From Atopsyche davidsoni (taxonomy: Eukaryota > Arthropoda > Insecta > Trichoptera > Hydrobiosidae): a stretch of 64,000 nucleotides of DNA. Positions within the stretch are counted from its first letter, which is position 1. Every line of letters begins with the position of its first letter. A program made the position numbers and the translations under genes. This document shows, one piece after another, positions 23,385 to 33,362 of this stretch. The DNA lies in NCBI GenBank assembly GCA_022113835.1, contig JAILWY010000012.1:18438501-18502500 (forward strand). Reading direction: 5' to 3'. The notes beneath the pieces are model-generated. The model saw only the letters and a list, made by a program, of their open reading frames with translations, ran no database searches and had not been told where the DNA came from.

Positions 23385-24280
23385 TTGCCGTGCGGGAGGT
23401 CTTGCGGGATGGCCTGCGGGAGGGCCTGCGGGAGAGCCTCCGGGAGGGCTTTCGGAAGGGCCTCCGGGGCTCTGCCGCGGAGTCGTTTTCGCCCGGTGGC
23501 GTCGGGTCGGCGAGGCAGGCGGTCGGCGTCCATCACGCGCGCTCGCTTCACTGCGATATCAATACGATCGGAGACAGGAATACTCCGAGTCGACTGCATT
23601 TCCTCGTTCGGGTGGGTGTCGTCGGGGGTTCGGAGGGCCGGAGGGCCGAAGGGTCGGCCGCCTTCCGCATCGTCCTATTCGGCCTACATCGGAGCGCTCG
23701 GGCGCATTCGGGCCTGCGTGCGCACCCGCCCCCCGCCCCCCGCCCTGCCGCAGCCTCAGTCCGATCGAGGTCGCTCGCGAGTGTCGACTCCTCGACCCCC
23801 GACTCCCGACTCCCCGGCTCCCCGGTTCCCCGGCTCCCCGGCTCCCCAGCTCCCCGGCTCCCCGGTTCCCCGGCTCCCCGGCTCCCCGACGCATCGGCCG
23901 CGAGGTCCCGAGTGGCGCAGCACTCGGGAGTCGTCGCCGATTCCAAGTTATACGCAAATCGTCGCCGCGAGTAAGCACTCGCGCACTCCCGCCGGCGCGG
24001 TGTCGGCTGCGTAAATCGATCGCTGCACGACGAGGGCCGCGATGACTCACAGCCGGGGCGGCGGCGCGCTCGCCCGGTGAGCCGTCATGCTATCGCGTCC
24101 CGCTCGGTAGGTATGCCGTCGTCGATCTCGCGCCGCAGCGGGTGGAAAGCGCGCGTGCCGGAGCGTGCCGGAGCGTGCCGGAGCGTGCCGGAGCGTGCCG
24201 GACCGCGTGCCACGTCGACCGGCCTAGCTCCGGGTAGATGCGCTCGGCCCTCTGTGGCCCGAGGGGCTCCAAGTCGACTC
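23385..24280. repeat. CpG island with several minisatellites
   Basis: This block contains tandem CGGGAGGGCCTG-like units at 23390-23465, 9-bp CCGGCTCCC units at about 23800-23890, and 10-bp GGAGCGTGCC units at about 24155-24200. Long open frames exist in several frames at once (one exceeds 230 codons). They cover the repeats and show no domain, so I regard them as artefacts of stop-poor GC-rich DNA. The island lies about 1.2-2 kb upstream of the first muscleblind coding exon and could be promoter-proximal. Confidence 0.6.
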
Positions 24281-25348
24281 TTCGGATGTTCCGTATTTCT
24301 TAACTCGCGATTTCGTTAGTGCCAGTAAGAACGATAACATTGACAAAAATATTTTTTTTTTTATTACAGCGCTCGAGGGTATGTCGATGAGTTATATTTT
24401 TCTTTAAACGCATGTCGATCGTCACTTCCGCCGCCGCCGTTGGAAAATTTTCATTTAGTTCATTTTTGTATCCAATGAGGTTTTAGTTCATTGCATTCAT
24501 TTTATTCTAAAGGAGGCTTTTTTGTGGATGATGTTAAATTTTATATCGGCAGGTTATCGAATCGGTTATGCGGAGATGTTTTATTTTTTAAATTATTTTT
24601 TTACTTTTGGATTCCTTCGGTCCGAATCCAGGATCACGACGGACGCCTCGGAGCGCGCTCTCGGATTGCATAACTCACCGCCGCTCACGATGGCGACTCT
24701 CGATCCGCGCACCTCGGAGAGCGCTTTCCGCACGTTAGATGTCAAATATTACCGTCGATGTCGGGTGCTTGCAATATTTGCAAGCTATCATTGGAGATAG
24801 TTTTTTAATATTCAAAACGGTACTGTATAATTTTGTTTTTGGACATGTATTTACCGACGAGCTCGGCGTCCGCTCGCATCGGCCGGTCTCCCCCGCCCCC
24901 GCCCGCCCCCCGAGGGCCGCGGCAGACGGGCCCTCGCGCGCTCCTCGGGTGCTCTCCGTGTGTTTTTTTCGAGATGAGGACCTTTTTTCATATTTAAGCA
25001 TAGCGAATGCCGTCTCCCGCGGAAAAAAAATAGCTCGCCAGGAGAACTGAGGGAGTTTTTCTTTCAGATAAAACGGTCGAAGGCCGGGTACTTCAATTTA
25101 ATTACGCACAACAGAAGGATCTACAAGCGTTCTCGTCTCGCGGTTTTGGCGCATATCGGAGCGCGTCTCGCGGATTGCGATTTTCCGAATCGACCGCAAA
25201 CTGAGTTGTCTCCTTCGATATTACCCGCCGGCGAAATATCGCCCTGCGAGACATTCATCGTCCGCGACGAGAGAGCGGGAAACCGTCACTCGAGGTATCC
25301 GCGTCCGCGCATACGATACTACAATATGACTTCGTTCGCCAGTTTCAG
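24281..25348. other. No coding sequence seen upstream of mbl exon
   Basis: Mixed AT-rich and CpG-rich DNA. It ends in a short pyrimidine stretch and a probable acceptor (GCCAGTTTCAG) at 25338-25348, just before the first muscleblind coding exon. It may be the 5'-most intron or promoter DNA. Confidence 0.4.
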
Positions 25349-25437
25349 CCCCCGGGCCGCCTAGCCCCCGCGCTCCCGCCCCCTCGCCGCCCCCCCGGAT
25401 GCCGCTCGGGGCGCGTCAGTGATCCCCGCGCCCCGCC

Positions 25438-25623
25438 ATGGCCATGGTGAGCATGAACAGCCTGCTCAACGGTAAGGATTCGCGCTGGCTGCAGCTGGAG
25501 GTGTGCCGAGAGTTCCAGCGCAACAAGTGCTCCCGCTCCGACACGGAGTGCAAGTTCGCGCACCCCCCGGCCAACGTCGAGGTGCAGAACGGCCGCGTCA
25601 CCGCCTGCTACGACAGCATCAAG
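25438..25623 (+). CDS. mbl: Muscleblind, first coding exon (ZnF1 and start of ZnF2)
   Basis: Muscleblind binds YGCY-type sites in pre-mRNA and controls alternative splicing and RNA localisation. This exon encodes 62 residues starting [20 protein letters not shown]. Zinc finger 1 follows with Cys23, Cys31, Cys38 and His42 (CX7CX6CX3H, with FQRNK and ECKFAHPP), and then the first Cys (57) of finger 2. A second in-frame Met sits three codons in. The chosen ATG follows CCCCGCC and has no in-frame Met between it and an acceptor at 25347-25348. The exon ends on a codon boundary at AAG, with donor GTATGC at 25624. The sequence is close to the N-terminus of insect muscleblind proteins as I know them. 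In Drosophila the equivalent start-codon exon forms the abundant circMbl RNA; whether that happens here cannot be seen. Confidence 0.97.
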
Positions 25624-26130
25624 GTATGCCGACTTCCTTTACATCACACTCTCGGGTCGCGGGTCGCGGGTCGCGGGTCGCGGGTCGCGGGTGCGGGTCC
25701 GGGTGCAGGTCGCGCCCCGGCGCCCCGCGACCCCGGACCGGTTCGGCCCGGCCGACCGCGGGCGCTCCGACCGTTACGGTTCCCACGGCGGCCGGCGGGA
25801 CGTCGCTCCGCCGCAAAACCCCCGGGCGGAGCCTCGAATCCGGTACGTTCGTGTAGCTGTAGATATTCAAGGAAAATTTCAATTCACGACAGCGACCGTC
25901 AGCACGGCCGGTTGAAAAATAATATACACTCCCGAAGACTGAAGAATGCGAAGGGATTGAAATCTGAGCATGCAGTCTGTTGATCGGATGCAGGTCGGTC
26001 GACGGCAAAATAAGAAAACGGCAAAAAATCGTAATAAAAAATAATGTGTTAACGAAATTGTAAATTAATTTCAAAATATATGAAGTTTTCCATAAGATAG
26101 TCTATCAAGGCAGTTGCTTCTAGCCTTTTA

Positions 26131-26166
26131 ATTGCCTCTGGTGTCCAACCGGACACCAGAGGCAGT
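26131..26166. repeat. 16-bp stem hairpin with AACC loop
   Basis: The left arm ATTGCCTCTGGTGTCC and right arm GGACACCAGAGGCAGT pair over 16 positions with one G-T wobble, around the 4-base loop AACC. It lies in the first mbl intron. No T-run follows, so a transcription terminator is not implied. It could be a palindromic element remnant or an RNA structure in the pre-mRNA. Confidence 0.85.
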
Positions 26167-27016
26167 CCATTACCTGTCGAAATCGTGTCATTTAATTAAT
26201 TTAATAGTCACTTTATTTTTCTATGTCGAAAGTTAATTTTTTTACAGAGTACTAGAAAACTATAAATTATATTTAGCTATTTTTTATTATTTAATTTACG
26301 TCTATTTTTAGAGTAAAATAAAATCTTGAAGATGTTGAAAAATTGGATAAAATGACGACTTTTCAAAACCAAAGTTTGTTAAAGATTTTTTTTTTTTAAT
26401 TTTTAAATTAATAAGACGCACATATTTATGTTAAATCTTTCAATTCCAATTTAAAAAAAGACTTTTGTTTGATGTTTAGGATTCTTGGAAAATGTACCGG
26501 ACGAATCTCCAAATTCCTACACTTCAATCGGAAAAACACATATTTATCATATTAATAGTAAATTTACAAGAAGTAAAATCCCATCCTCGTCGCCATTGTA
26601 ACGTAATCAAGAACACGTCTATCTTGTACTCTGTTTATTATAAGACTGGCGAAGTATGGGAATGTAACATAGGTCCTCGCAACATAATGCTACCTACGTT
26701 ACAGTTCGGAAAAAGGGATGTATCAAACTTTTTGCATTTAAATATTTCTGATTGGTGCAGTCGATTTTTCGCAAAACGGACTAGAAAATGATTAAAAAAA
26801 CTCGATTATGGGACCTAGACCCTTAACGAGACCGCCGTTAATTTGGCAGCGTTCGCAGTGAGTCGGATCGAGCCAGACGCACCCGGAGTCGAAGAGCTTA
26901 GAAAAAGATAATTCGCAAGCTTCTGGACATCCGGTGATACTCTAAAATCAGTTTAAAATATATGGAATATAAAGAAATATTAAGAAAGTATGACATATTC
27001 ATAAGTAAATAATCAA

Positions 27017-27143
27017 TATTTTTGACAGAGTACTCGGTGGAATTCCATTTTAATATTTAAAATAAAATAGTTGAGTGATTTTTCCACACGTTAATTTTTA
27101 TCGGTGATCGGTATCGCCAACCTTTCGCGTTGGCATTGTCACG
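27017..27143 (-). repeat. Foldback-family copy in mbl intron
   Basis: Reads AATATTTTTGACAGAGTACT, then GAATTCCATTTTAATATTT, then AGTGATTTTTCCACACG, then TATCGCCAACCTTTCGCG and TTGGCATTGTCA. This is the reverse complement of the family order seen at 5192-5345. Confidence 0.75.
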
Positions 27144-27643
27144 CCTATTAAGGAATCAACCAAAATTTCGTTGGCAGAGAAGAACCGGGTTTTTTGTACA
27201 AATTAAAATTTGAGAAGTACAAATATAAATTTCGAAGGAAGGATATCCACAATGGTGGATGGAAAAAAATATTACCCGCTGTCAGATTACGATCTCTGCA
27301 CAACGCGTTACATTCGGAGAGGCGGTTCCGAAAAATCTCAATTTTGTAAAAACTACTAGGCGGTAGGTATGACACTGATTTGATTGATGATTTGTCAGTG
27401 CTCACATACTCATATCACGCGCTTAGAGCGTCCCACTCGCTATTGTATAACAAAAATGGCAGTTCTTAAGGAAAACGAGGAAATTGTTGCCCGGATTAAA
27501 ATACGAATTTACTAGCAGTTTGAGGATTAAATGGGACGGATTGCGAATCGATCTAGATTTTAGGATTTAGAAAATTGCATGATCGAAACACATATTTTTG
27601 GGAATGTAAGTCTCCGGATGTGGCTGATAAGCATTTTAAAAGA

Positions 27644-27746
27644 GCATATTTTTTCGCATATTGAAAATGATTGAACCTACACAAGTCACGATTATACTTT
27701 TTCTGAGAGTTTCTTTGAATCACTTTCAATATGCGAAAAAATATGC
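27644..27746. repeat. 32-bp inverted repeat, 39-base loop
   Basis: The left arm starts GCATATTTTTTCGCATATTG (27644-27675). The right arm (27715-27746) is its reverse complement at 30 of 32 positions. The ~103-base foldback has the size of a pre-miRNA hairpin but could equally be a MITE core. It lies on the + strand inside the mbl intron. Confidence 0.8.
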
Positions 27747-28522
27747 CTAATCATATTAGTTAGTAATATAAGCCTGTAAAGGTAATTAAAACGCACATGA
27801 TTGACGTTCAATCCACAAAATAGACATATATTCTAAAAGAGCACTAAAGAATTGAAACAAACACGTCTTTGTAAACATAAAATACACTATTTTCACATTT
27901 TTTTTCAAGTGTACATTTTTATCCTTTGATTCTAAAAATCAAATGATTTAAGCGATATATCGAGAAAATTTCGATTTCCTGTGATCTTGGCTTTTTGTAA
28001 AAACATGAAAATAATCAGATGACATAGACATGATTTCATAGACAAAAGCTAATTTTGTAAAATGGATCGAGTGAGATGTCCAACAGAAGGCGCTGCCGCA
28101 GCCCCGAGCCCCGCATCTGTCAGAAAGACACAAAGACAACAGCTTGCCGACGCTGCACGGCTTGAAAGTGTACAAGATTACATAACAATGCTGTGAGTAA
28201 TCAGTGTGGGAATTTTATTTGACGCAAATGTCAAATTAATGTTTGATAATTGGTAGCAAATAGGCAAACCGGGGTTTTCGGTTTCTATGCGAGGTACGCT
28301 CGACTATACGCAGTAAATTGCTTATCGGCTGCATAGCTGATATCATGCAGTCTCGAGTTGCACGTCGGCGTAGCTCCGTCGTAATGACCCTCGTATAGCG
28401 TGAGAGTGCGAAGCTATCGGTGCCGACTGCGACGGCTCTCATTCGCACCCTTATGAAGGCTCTCGAGAATAGAGCGGGACACGATTTTAATCGTGATTTA
28501 CGAGATGAACTTTCGGTTTCAG

Positions 28523-28876
28523 GGTCGGTGTAATCGCGAGAAGCCGCCTTGCAAGTACTTTCACCCGCCGCAGCACCTCAAGGATCAGCTGCTCATCAAC
28601 GGGCGCAACCATCTGGCGCTGAAGAACGCGCTCATGCAGCAAATGGGTCTTGCGCCCGGACAGGTGCTGCCCGCCCAGATGCCCGCCGTGGCGAGCAGCC
28701 CTTACCTCGCGGGCGTGCCGGCCGTAGGCGGCGTCGGCGCCTACAGTCCGTACTTTGCCGGCCAACTCGTGCCCACTCTGGTCGGCCACGAGCCCGGCCT
28801 TCCCTCGCCGCTGGCGCCGCCCCTGCCTCCGCAACACCTGGCGCCCCAGAAGCTGCCTCGCTCCGATCGCCTGGAG
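28523..28876 (+). CDS. mbl: Muscleblind exon: rest of ZnF2 and linker
   Basis: The exon encodes 118 residues. It begins GRCNREKPPCKYFHPP, completing finger 2 (overall CX7CX6CX3H), and continues QHLKDQLLINGRNHLALKN and ALMQQMGLAPGQVLP, both hallmark muscleblind sequences. A Pro/Ala/Leu-rich linker follows, then LPRSDRLE. Acceptor TTTCAG at 28517-28522 and donor GTCAGT at 28877 keep phase 0 at both ends. If the donor is not used, the frame reads on VSMFSCPRARAPALP to a stop at 28922-28924. That would give a short two-finger isoform; Drosophila is known to make both one-pair and two-pair muscleblind proteins. Confidence 0.96.
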
Positions 28877-29311
28877 GTCAGTATGTTTTCCTGCCCGCGC
28901 GCCCGCGCTCCCGCGCTCCCCTAGGCCGGCGGTCGGTTCTCGCGTCCGAGTGTATATAGTCTCGATCGATTCCCATCGCATATCGCCAGTCTCCGAAATA
29001 GATAGATCCGATCATTCCGTTCACTAGAGGACACCGCACGCCTCCGAAGCCCGCATCCGCGAAGCCGCGCCGCCAGTAGTGGGCACGGCCGCTTCCGCCT
29101 ATGCTCGCCCTTCCGACGGACTCCTCGCGAACCGCATTCGCAACATCGTCACTCTCGAGCTCGGGGCTCCGTCCGGGGAAGCCGGCGGCGGTGGCGCTCG
29201 CCCTCCCGTGTCCTTGCCCGTCCCCCCTCTCCGGCGCGCTCGGGCGACCCCGAGGCCGGGCCGCCGGGCTCGGGGCGCCGGAGCGAGATGTGAGTTGTGC
29301 GGCGTGTGCAG
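28877..29311 (+). other. mbl: mbl intron between ZnF2 and ZnF3 exons
   Basis: A CpG-rich 435-base intron with donor GTCAGT and acceptor GTGTGCAG. Overlapping frames on both strands reflect high GC only. Confidence 0.85.
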
Positions 29312-29521
29312 GTGTGCCGCGAGTTCCAGCGGGGCGCGTGCAAGCGCGCGGAGACGGAGTGCCGCTTCGCTCACCCCGCGCGCGCCGTGGCGGCCCACGA
29401 GGACGGCTCCGTGACGGTGTGCATGGACGCCGTGAAGGGGCGCTGCGGGCGCGACCCCTGCCGCTATTTCCACCCCCCCCTGCACCTGCAGGCGCACCTT
29501 AAGGCGCAGGCGAGAGGCGCG
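29312..29521 (+). CDS. mbl: Muscleblind exon: ZnF3 and ZnF4
   Basis: The exon encodes 70 residues beginning [21 protein letters not shown], finger 3 with CX7CX6CX3H. The linker HEDGSVTV leads to finger 4, [20 protein letters not shown], with the shorter CX7CX4CX3H spacing typical of MBNL ZnF4. It continues [14 protein letters not shown]. Both ends are on codon boundaries (acceptor at 29310-29311, donor GTACGC at 29522). This is the second tandem zinc-finger pair, the module that recognises a second YGCY site on the RNA. Confidence 0.96.
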
Positions 29522-29607
29522 GTACGCCCCCCCCCTCACCCCTCACTGCATCACTCTAGCGCGCACCCTTTGGTTGTTTGACTCGCTTCCTCCTCGCCGG
29601 GCCGCAG

Positions 29608-29677
29608 GCGAGGCAGCTCGGGGCGGGAGGGACGGGCGGGCCGGACTTCGTCCCGCTCGATCCTCTACGTCCGCTCC
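29608..29677 (+). CDS. mbl: Possible alternative mbl exon (weak)
   Basis: The interval lies between a pyrimidine-poor acceptor (GCCGCAG at 29601-29607) and a good donor (CTCC then GTGAGT at 29678). It would continue the frame as ARQLGAGGTGGPDFVPLDPL. At 70 nt it would shift phase, so the following phase-0 exons could not be joined directly. It would need another phase-1 exon (for example near 29995-30051) or act as a poison exon. Not recognised from other insects; offered only as a candidate. Confidence 0.2.
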
Positions 29678-30503
29678 GTGAGTCCCGCGTCGCCGGTGGC
29701 CGTAGTATTTTCGTTTATGGTTCCACTAGAGTTGAAGATTATCCATCCCGAATTGTGGACGTGTTTTATTTTCTCTTCCTTATAATTTTTCCTGAATTTG
29801 CTGTAGATACTAGATCCCGCGTTTCGTAGTGGCTTGTCGCATTAGATCCGTGTACTAGTGAAGTAGACCACCGTTGTGCGATATGTAACCTGATGCAATG
29901 ACCGGACTCGCTATGCTATTTCTTCTGCGCCCTCTATCTCCCGCTGGTCCCGTCGCTTGACTCGCCTCCCTCGGCTGCCGTCCCCCGCCGCAGGGACTCT
30001 GACTCGCGACCGACCGTTTGTGATTGCCTCGCCTTCGGATCGCCGTGGAGGTGTGTAAGTTCATTGCATCGCGGTCCACATATCTTCAGTGAGGAGCGCT
30101 GTGGAGCGACTTCCCGGGGAGTCGCTGTGCGTCTCGGCCGCGGTCGCTCCGAGGCGCTCCTCCTCCGAGACCATCTCGATATTACCTTTCTTTCCCGCGG
30201 ATACATTTTAAAAAAACACCCTGGTGATGAATTGTTTTATTTGAGTGTATAATGATGTAAAGTTTGTCACTGTATGGTGACCGAGTGAGGAGCGGCGGCG
30301 AGCGGGACAGGGTGCCGCCAGGCCAGGCTGCCGTGTCCGGCCCGCTCGCAGCCGCTCCGCTGACGCGGGCCGCGCGCCTCTCGTCGCGTCATCTCTTACT
30401 TACAAGGCTTCATTTCACGCTTGGGAGCTTACTCGACAGTGTACATACGTTCAGATGATCTAATATGACTTGTGTCCCCTCCCCTGGTGCTCGCTTGCTG
30501 TAG
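29678..30503 (+). other. mbl intronic DNA, no further gene
   Basis: CpG-rich to mixed intronic DNA. One short interval at 29995-30051 has an AG before it and a GTGTGT after it but no convincing coding content. Confidence 0.5.
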
Positions 30504-30626
30504 GGCGCGGGTAGCGCGGCTGCGGGCGCGGTGGTTGCGGCCGGCGGCGCCGACGCGAGCAAGAAGAGGCCCGCCGACGACCTGCTACTGGTACCGCCGC
30601 AAGCTTTGCATGCTCCGCCCCCGTAG
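30504..30626 (+). CDS. mbl: Muscleblind linker exon with read-through stop
   Basis: After the acceptor GCTTGCTGTAG, the frame from the ZnF4 exon continues GAGSAAAGAVVAAGGADASK and then KRPADDLLL. A possible donor GTACCG lies at 30591, giving an 87-nt, phase-0 cassette. Without splicing, the frame runs VPPQALHAPPP to TAG at 30624-30626, which would make an alternative C-terminus. A KRP motif in this position is reminiscent of the nuclear-localisation region of MBNL proteins. Internal-cassette and terminal-exon readings are both possible; I annotate the longer terminal form. Confidence 0.65.
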   Translation, partial: GAGSAAAGAVVAAGGADASKKRPADDLLLVPPQALHAPPP

Positions 30627-31124
30627 TGCCCTTTCCTCTCCGCATGTTGTGAGGCGCCACACGCACCTCTGCACCCGGCTTACTGTCTGATACGACTGCG
30701 CTCATCCAGCCACTTCATCCGCGCACGGAGTACGGAGTCACTCCTAACTGATGACGCGACGCTTCGCTCGTCGCCCGCCAGGTGGCGGCGTGGGCGGCTC
30801 GCAACATACCTGTCCGGACCTCCGGGCTCCCCTCGTACCCACTCGTCCTCACTCGTCCCTTACGATGATCCGTTTGTGGGTGCATTTATGTCTCTTCAAG
30901 TACAATATTCTTTCAAAGTTCCGCAAATATCAATTAATTTTTTATTCAGTATTTTTAATTCACTTGTATTTTGACTCATTAGGTATTTGAGAGTAGTAAA
31001 GATGAAGTAATGTCAGCACCCGGGTCTTGTAGGCTCTCTTTAGTCGTAGATTGCCGTTAGGGAGCTGAGGCTCCTGCCTCGCTTCTTGCATTAAGTCTTT
31101 AACTACTTTGTGATTTATTTTCAG
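30627..31124 (+). other. mbl intronic DNA
   Basis: No additional exon seen; it ends in the clear acceptor TTATTTTCAG. Confidence 0.6.
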
Positions 31125-31166
31125 ATGGACATGAAGACAGTCGGATCATTCTACTATGAAAATTTT
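31125..31166 (+). CDS. mbl: Muscleblind 14-residue cassette exon
   Basis: A 42-nt exon encodes MDMKTVGSFYYENF, nearly the same as the corresponding Drosophila muscleblind peptide (MDMKSVG-like, FYYDNF). It has a good acceptor (GATTTATTTTCAG), a consensus donor GTAAGT at 31167, and phase 0 at both ends. It could be skipped without breaking frame. It links the zinc-finger half to the Gln/Pro-rich half. Confidence 0.93.
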
Positions 31167-32642
31167 GTAAGTTATTGGAATTCTTTTTTTGCAAATAAAG
31201 TTTGCATTCTACTAAACCGTAGTTATATATCCATAGGGTAAATGTTTTTACATACTCAGCACATACATTATTTGTACACAAATCAAAACACTTGAAAAAT
31301 GTCTTGTTTGCACAAATTGTCAGATTTTCAGGATTATTTGCCTTTTTATTTATATATATAATTTTTATAATATATTTTGTGAAGTGCACCTTTTACAGCA
31401 ACTTACTTAGTGATATTGATAGGGCTTAAAGTTTAGTTTGTAGCAATCAATATTCAATTAATAGATGAACATCAACAGTTGTAGATTCCCCTAAAAAAAA
31501 TATTCAAACAGTTTTCTTTGAATTGTAGTAATCAATGGGTGTCAAGCATGCCGGCACTGTCTTAGTGCGACTGTACTAACTCATACATTTTTCATATTTC
31601 AAAAAATATGTTCTTTGATGATTGTGTCATTTGTTTATAGTATTTTTGAAGCCTAAAACTCCTGAATTATGTTTTCTAAATCTATTTTATATGTACGACC
31701 AGAAGATGTCAACAGACATCATAGGCTTAGTCCGGTCTGGACTCTTGGGATACACTAGGTTTTTAGTCATTTCTAAACAATTGATATTTTTTTATGAGAA
31801 GTATTACAAATAAAAATGGCAAAGTCTTTCATTCCATTGAATATTTCTAAATATTTAATTACAATTTCTGCCATCCTGGACTCAGGCTCAGCTAATTAAA
31901 AGAAAATTTTAGGTTTTAGCACCGAATGTTGTTTTTGTCATACACATGAATAATAACAGATGAAAATATTTCAATTTGATCTGCATCAGGTTCAACATTT
32001 GAAACAATTGCATTGTGAAATTTATAAATTGAATAATTTTCTCCACTGAAATGAAATTCATTGAGGTGCCATTGTCTCTGTAGCCATCTAGTTTTAATAT
32101 TGCAATTATCATTGAAATATTCTAAATATAATAAAATACTTGAGTGATTTTTCCACTGGTTAATTTTTTATGACCAGTTTGATAATGCCAACATGACCGG
32201 TTTCACCAACCTTTCACGTTGGCATTATCAAACTGAGTGCCAATGTGAAAGGTTGGCGAAACCAGTCACCAATAAAAAAATAACATCTGGAAAAATCACT
32301 CAAATATTTTATTATATTTAAAATATTAAATGGGAATTCCACCAACTACTCACTGTCAAAAATATTGATTATTAAATTATTATTGTTTTATACTCAATAC
32401 TAAATTTTAAGCAGCTGTGGCCTTATTTAATGTAAAGTTATGATTAGAGTAGTTTATTTATGTATACATGTATCAACTGTGTGCAGTGTCAAAAATCATT
32501 AATTTAATGCACAACCACTTGAGACTAGTCTTCAGGTACGTCATTAAGCAGGCGGATGGAACTTGAAAGGTAGGACATTGTCCAGCCGGTTCCCCGCCTT
32601 ATGCTCGGATCTCCATACTCACTGCAGACTCTCTCCTCGCAG
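31167..32642 (+). other. mbl: mbl intron before long terminal exon
   Basis: AT-rich intron with acceptor CTCTCCTCGCAG at 32631-32642. It holds the palindromic foldback-family copy at about 32125-32360 and no other recognised element. Confidence 0.8.
32125..32360. mobile_element. Palindromic foldback-family copy in mbl intron
   Basis: Two family ends lie head to head. GGTTTCACCAACCTTTCACG then TTGGCATTATC is followed by AAACTGAGT and then by GCCAATGTGAAAGGTTGGCG then AAACC. The centre is a near-perfect hairpin at about 32200-32257. Both sides carry the shared subterminal blocks (ACTTGAGTGATTTTTCCA and its inverse), so the whole ~235 bp is nearly symmetrical. Confidence 0.8.
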
Positions 32643-33362
32643 GCATTCCCGGGAATGGTGCCCTATAAGCGGGCTGCGGCCGACAAGTCGGGTGTCCCCG
32701 TGTACCAGCCCGCCACCACCTACCAGCAGCTAATGCAGCTGCAGCAGCCCTTCGTGCCCGTGTCATGTGAGTACCCCGCCCCCGCCCCCGCGCCCGCGCC
32801 CGCCGCCTCCCCCCGGCCCGCTGCGCCCGAGCCACCCGTCGAGTCTGCCCCTACCCTCACGCCCTCTCTCGCTCCCGCCCTCGCGCCTGCCCCCACCGCT
32901 AGTCCCGCCCGACCTGCCCGGCCGTCGCCGATCGCGCTCTCCTATACGGGCGCCGCGCTAAGCAAAGCGGCACCCGCTCCCACCCCTGCTGCTGCCCCAC
33001 CCTTGCTCTACCGGCCGCCACCCTATCCACCCCTCTTGCGCTCCCAGCTGCTGCAGTCGCAACTGCAGTCGCAGTTGCAGTCGCAGTTGCACTCCCAGCT
33101 GCAGTCCCAGCTGCAGTCCCAGCTGCAGGCGCAAGCGCAAGCTCAAGCACAAGCGCAAGCGCAAGCGCAAGTGCAACAGCAGCAGCAGCAGCAGCACCAA
33201 CAGCAACAACAGCTGCAGCTGGGTCAGCTGGGTGGGCAGCTGCCCCTGCAATGGGCACCGCAGCTGGTGTATCCGCAGCAACTGCTGTACGGTCTGCCTC
33301 CCGCGCCCGCGCCAGGTGCACCGCCCCCTCTCAATCCCTACAAGAAGATGAAGACCACCTAA
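32643..33362 (+). CDS. mbl: Muscleblind long terminal exon
   Basis: The exon encodes 239 residues and a TAA stop. It opens AFPGMVPYKRAAADKSGVPV and continues YQPATTYQQLMQLQQPFVPV, a highly conserved insect muscleblind block. A Pro/Ala/Ser-rich region follows (about residues 43-130), then a Gln-rich tract with QSQLQSQ, QAQAQAQ and pure Gln runs (about residues 137-197), and the C-terminus LNPYKKMKTT. An internal consensus donor, TCAT then GTGAGT at 32767, splits the exon after residue 41 (phase 1). Use of this donor leads in frame to the exons at 35.3-36.0 kb. With the preceding exons (without the 87-nt cassette) the unspliced form gives a 503-residue protein with four fingers. Confidence 0.93.
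   Translation, partial: AFPGMVPYKRAAADKSGVPVYQPATTYQQLMQLQQPFVPVSCEYPAPAPAPAPAASPRPAAPEPPVESAPTLTPSLAPALAPAPTASPARPARPSPIALSYTGAALSKAAPAPTPAAAPPLLYRPPPYPPLLRSQLLQSQLQSQLQSQLHSQLQSQLQSQLQAQAQAQAQAQAQAQVQQQQQQQHQQQQQLQLGQLGGQLPLQWAPQLVYPQQLLYGLPPAPAPGAPPPLNPYKKMKTT

Larger units (their letters stand above)
25624..28522 (+). other. mbl: mbl intron after first coding exon
   Basis: A 2.9-kb intron with GTATGC at the donor and TTTCGGTTTCAG at the acceptor. It contains a tandem GTCGCGG run just after the donor (about 25655-25692), the 26131-26166 hairpin, a foldback-family copy at about 27017-27143 and the long inverted repeat at 27644-27746. No additional coding exon was recognised. Confidence 0.85.

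Noticed and set aside
23338..24050. Open frames up to 235 codons on both strands in the CpG island
   Set aside because: Several frames are open simultaneously over minisatellites rich in CCC, GGC and CTC. No domain, consistent codon pattern or splice support.
29079..29539. Frames of 111-146 codons on both strands around the ZnF3/4 exon
   Set aside because: High-GC shadows; the real reading is the 70-residue exon 29312-29521 with splice borders.
32899..33321. Long - strand frames opposite the mbl Gln-rich exon
   Set aside because: Shadow frames of the CAG/GCG-rich coding tract; Leu-rich or Ala-rich repeats without independent evidence.
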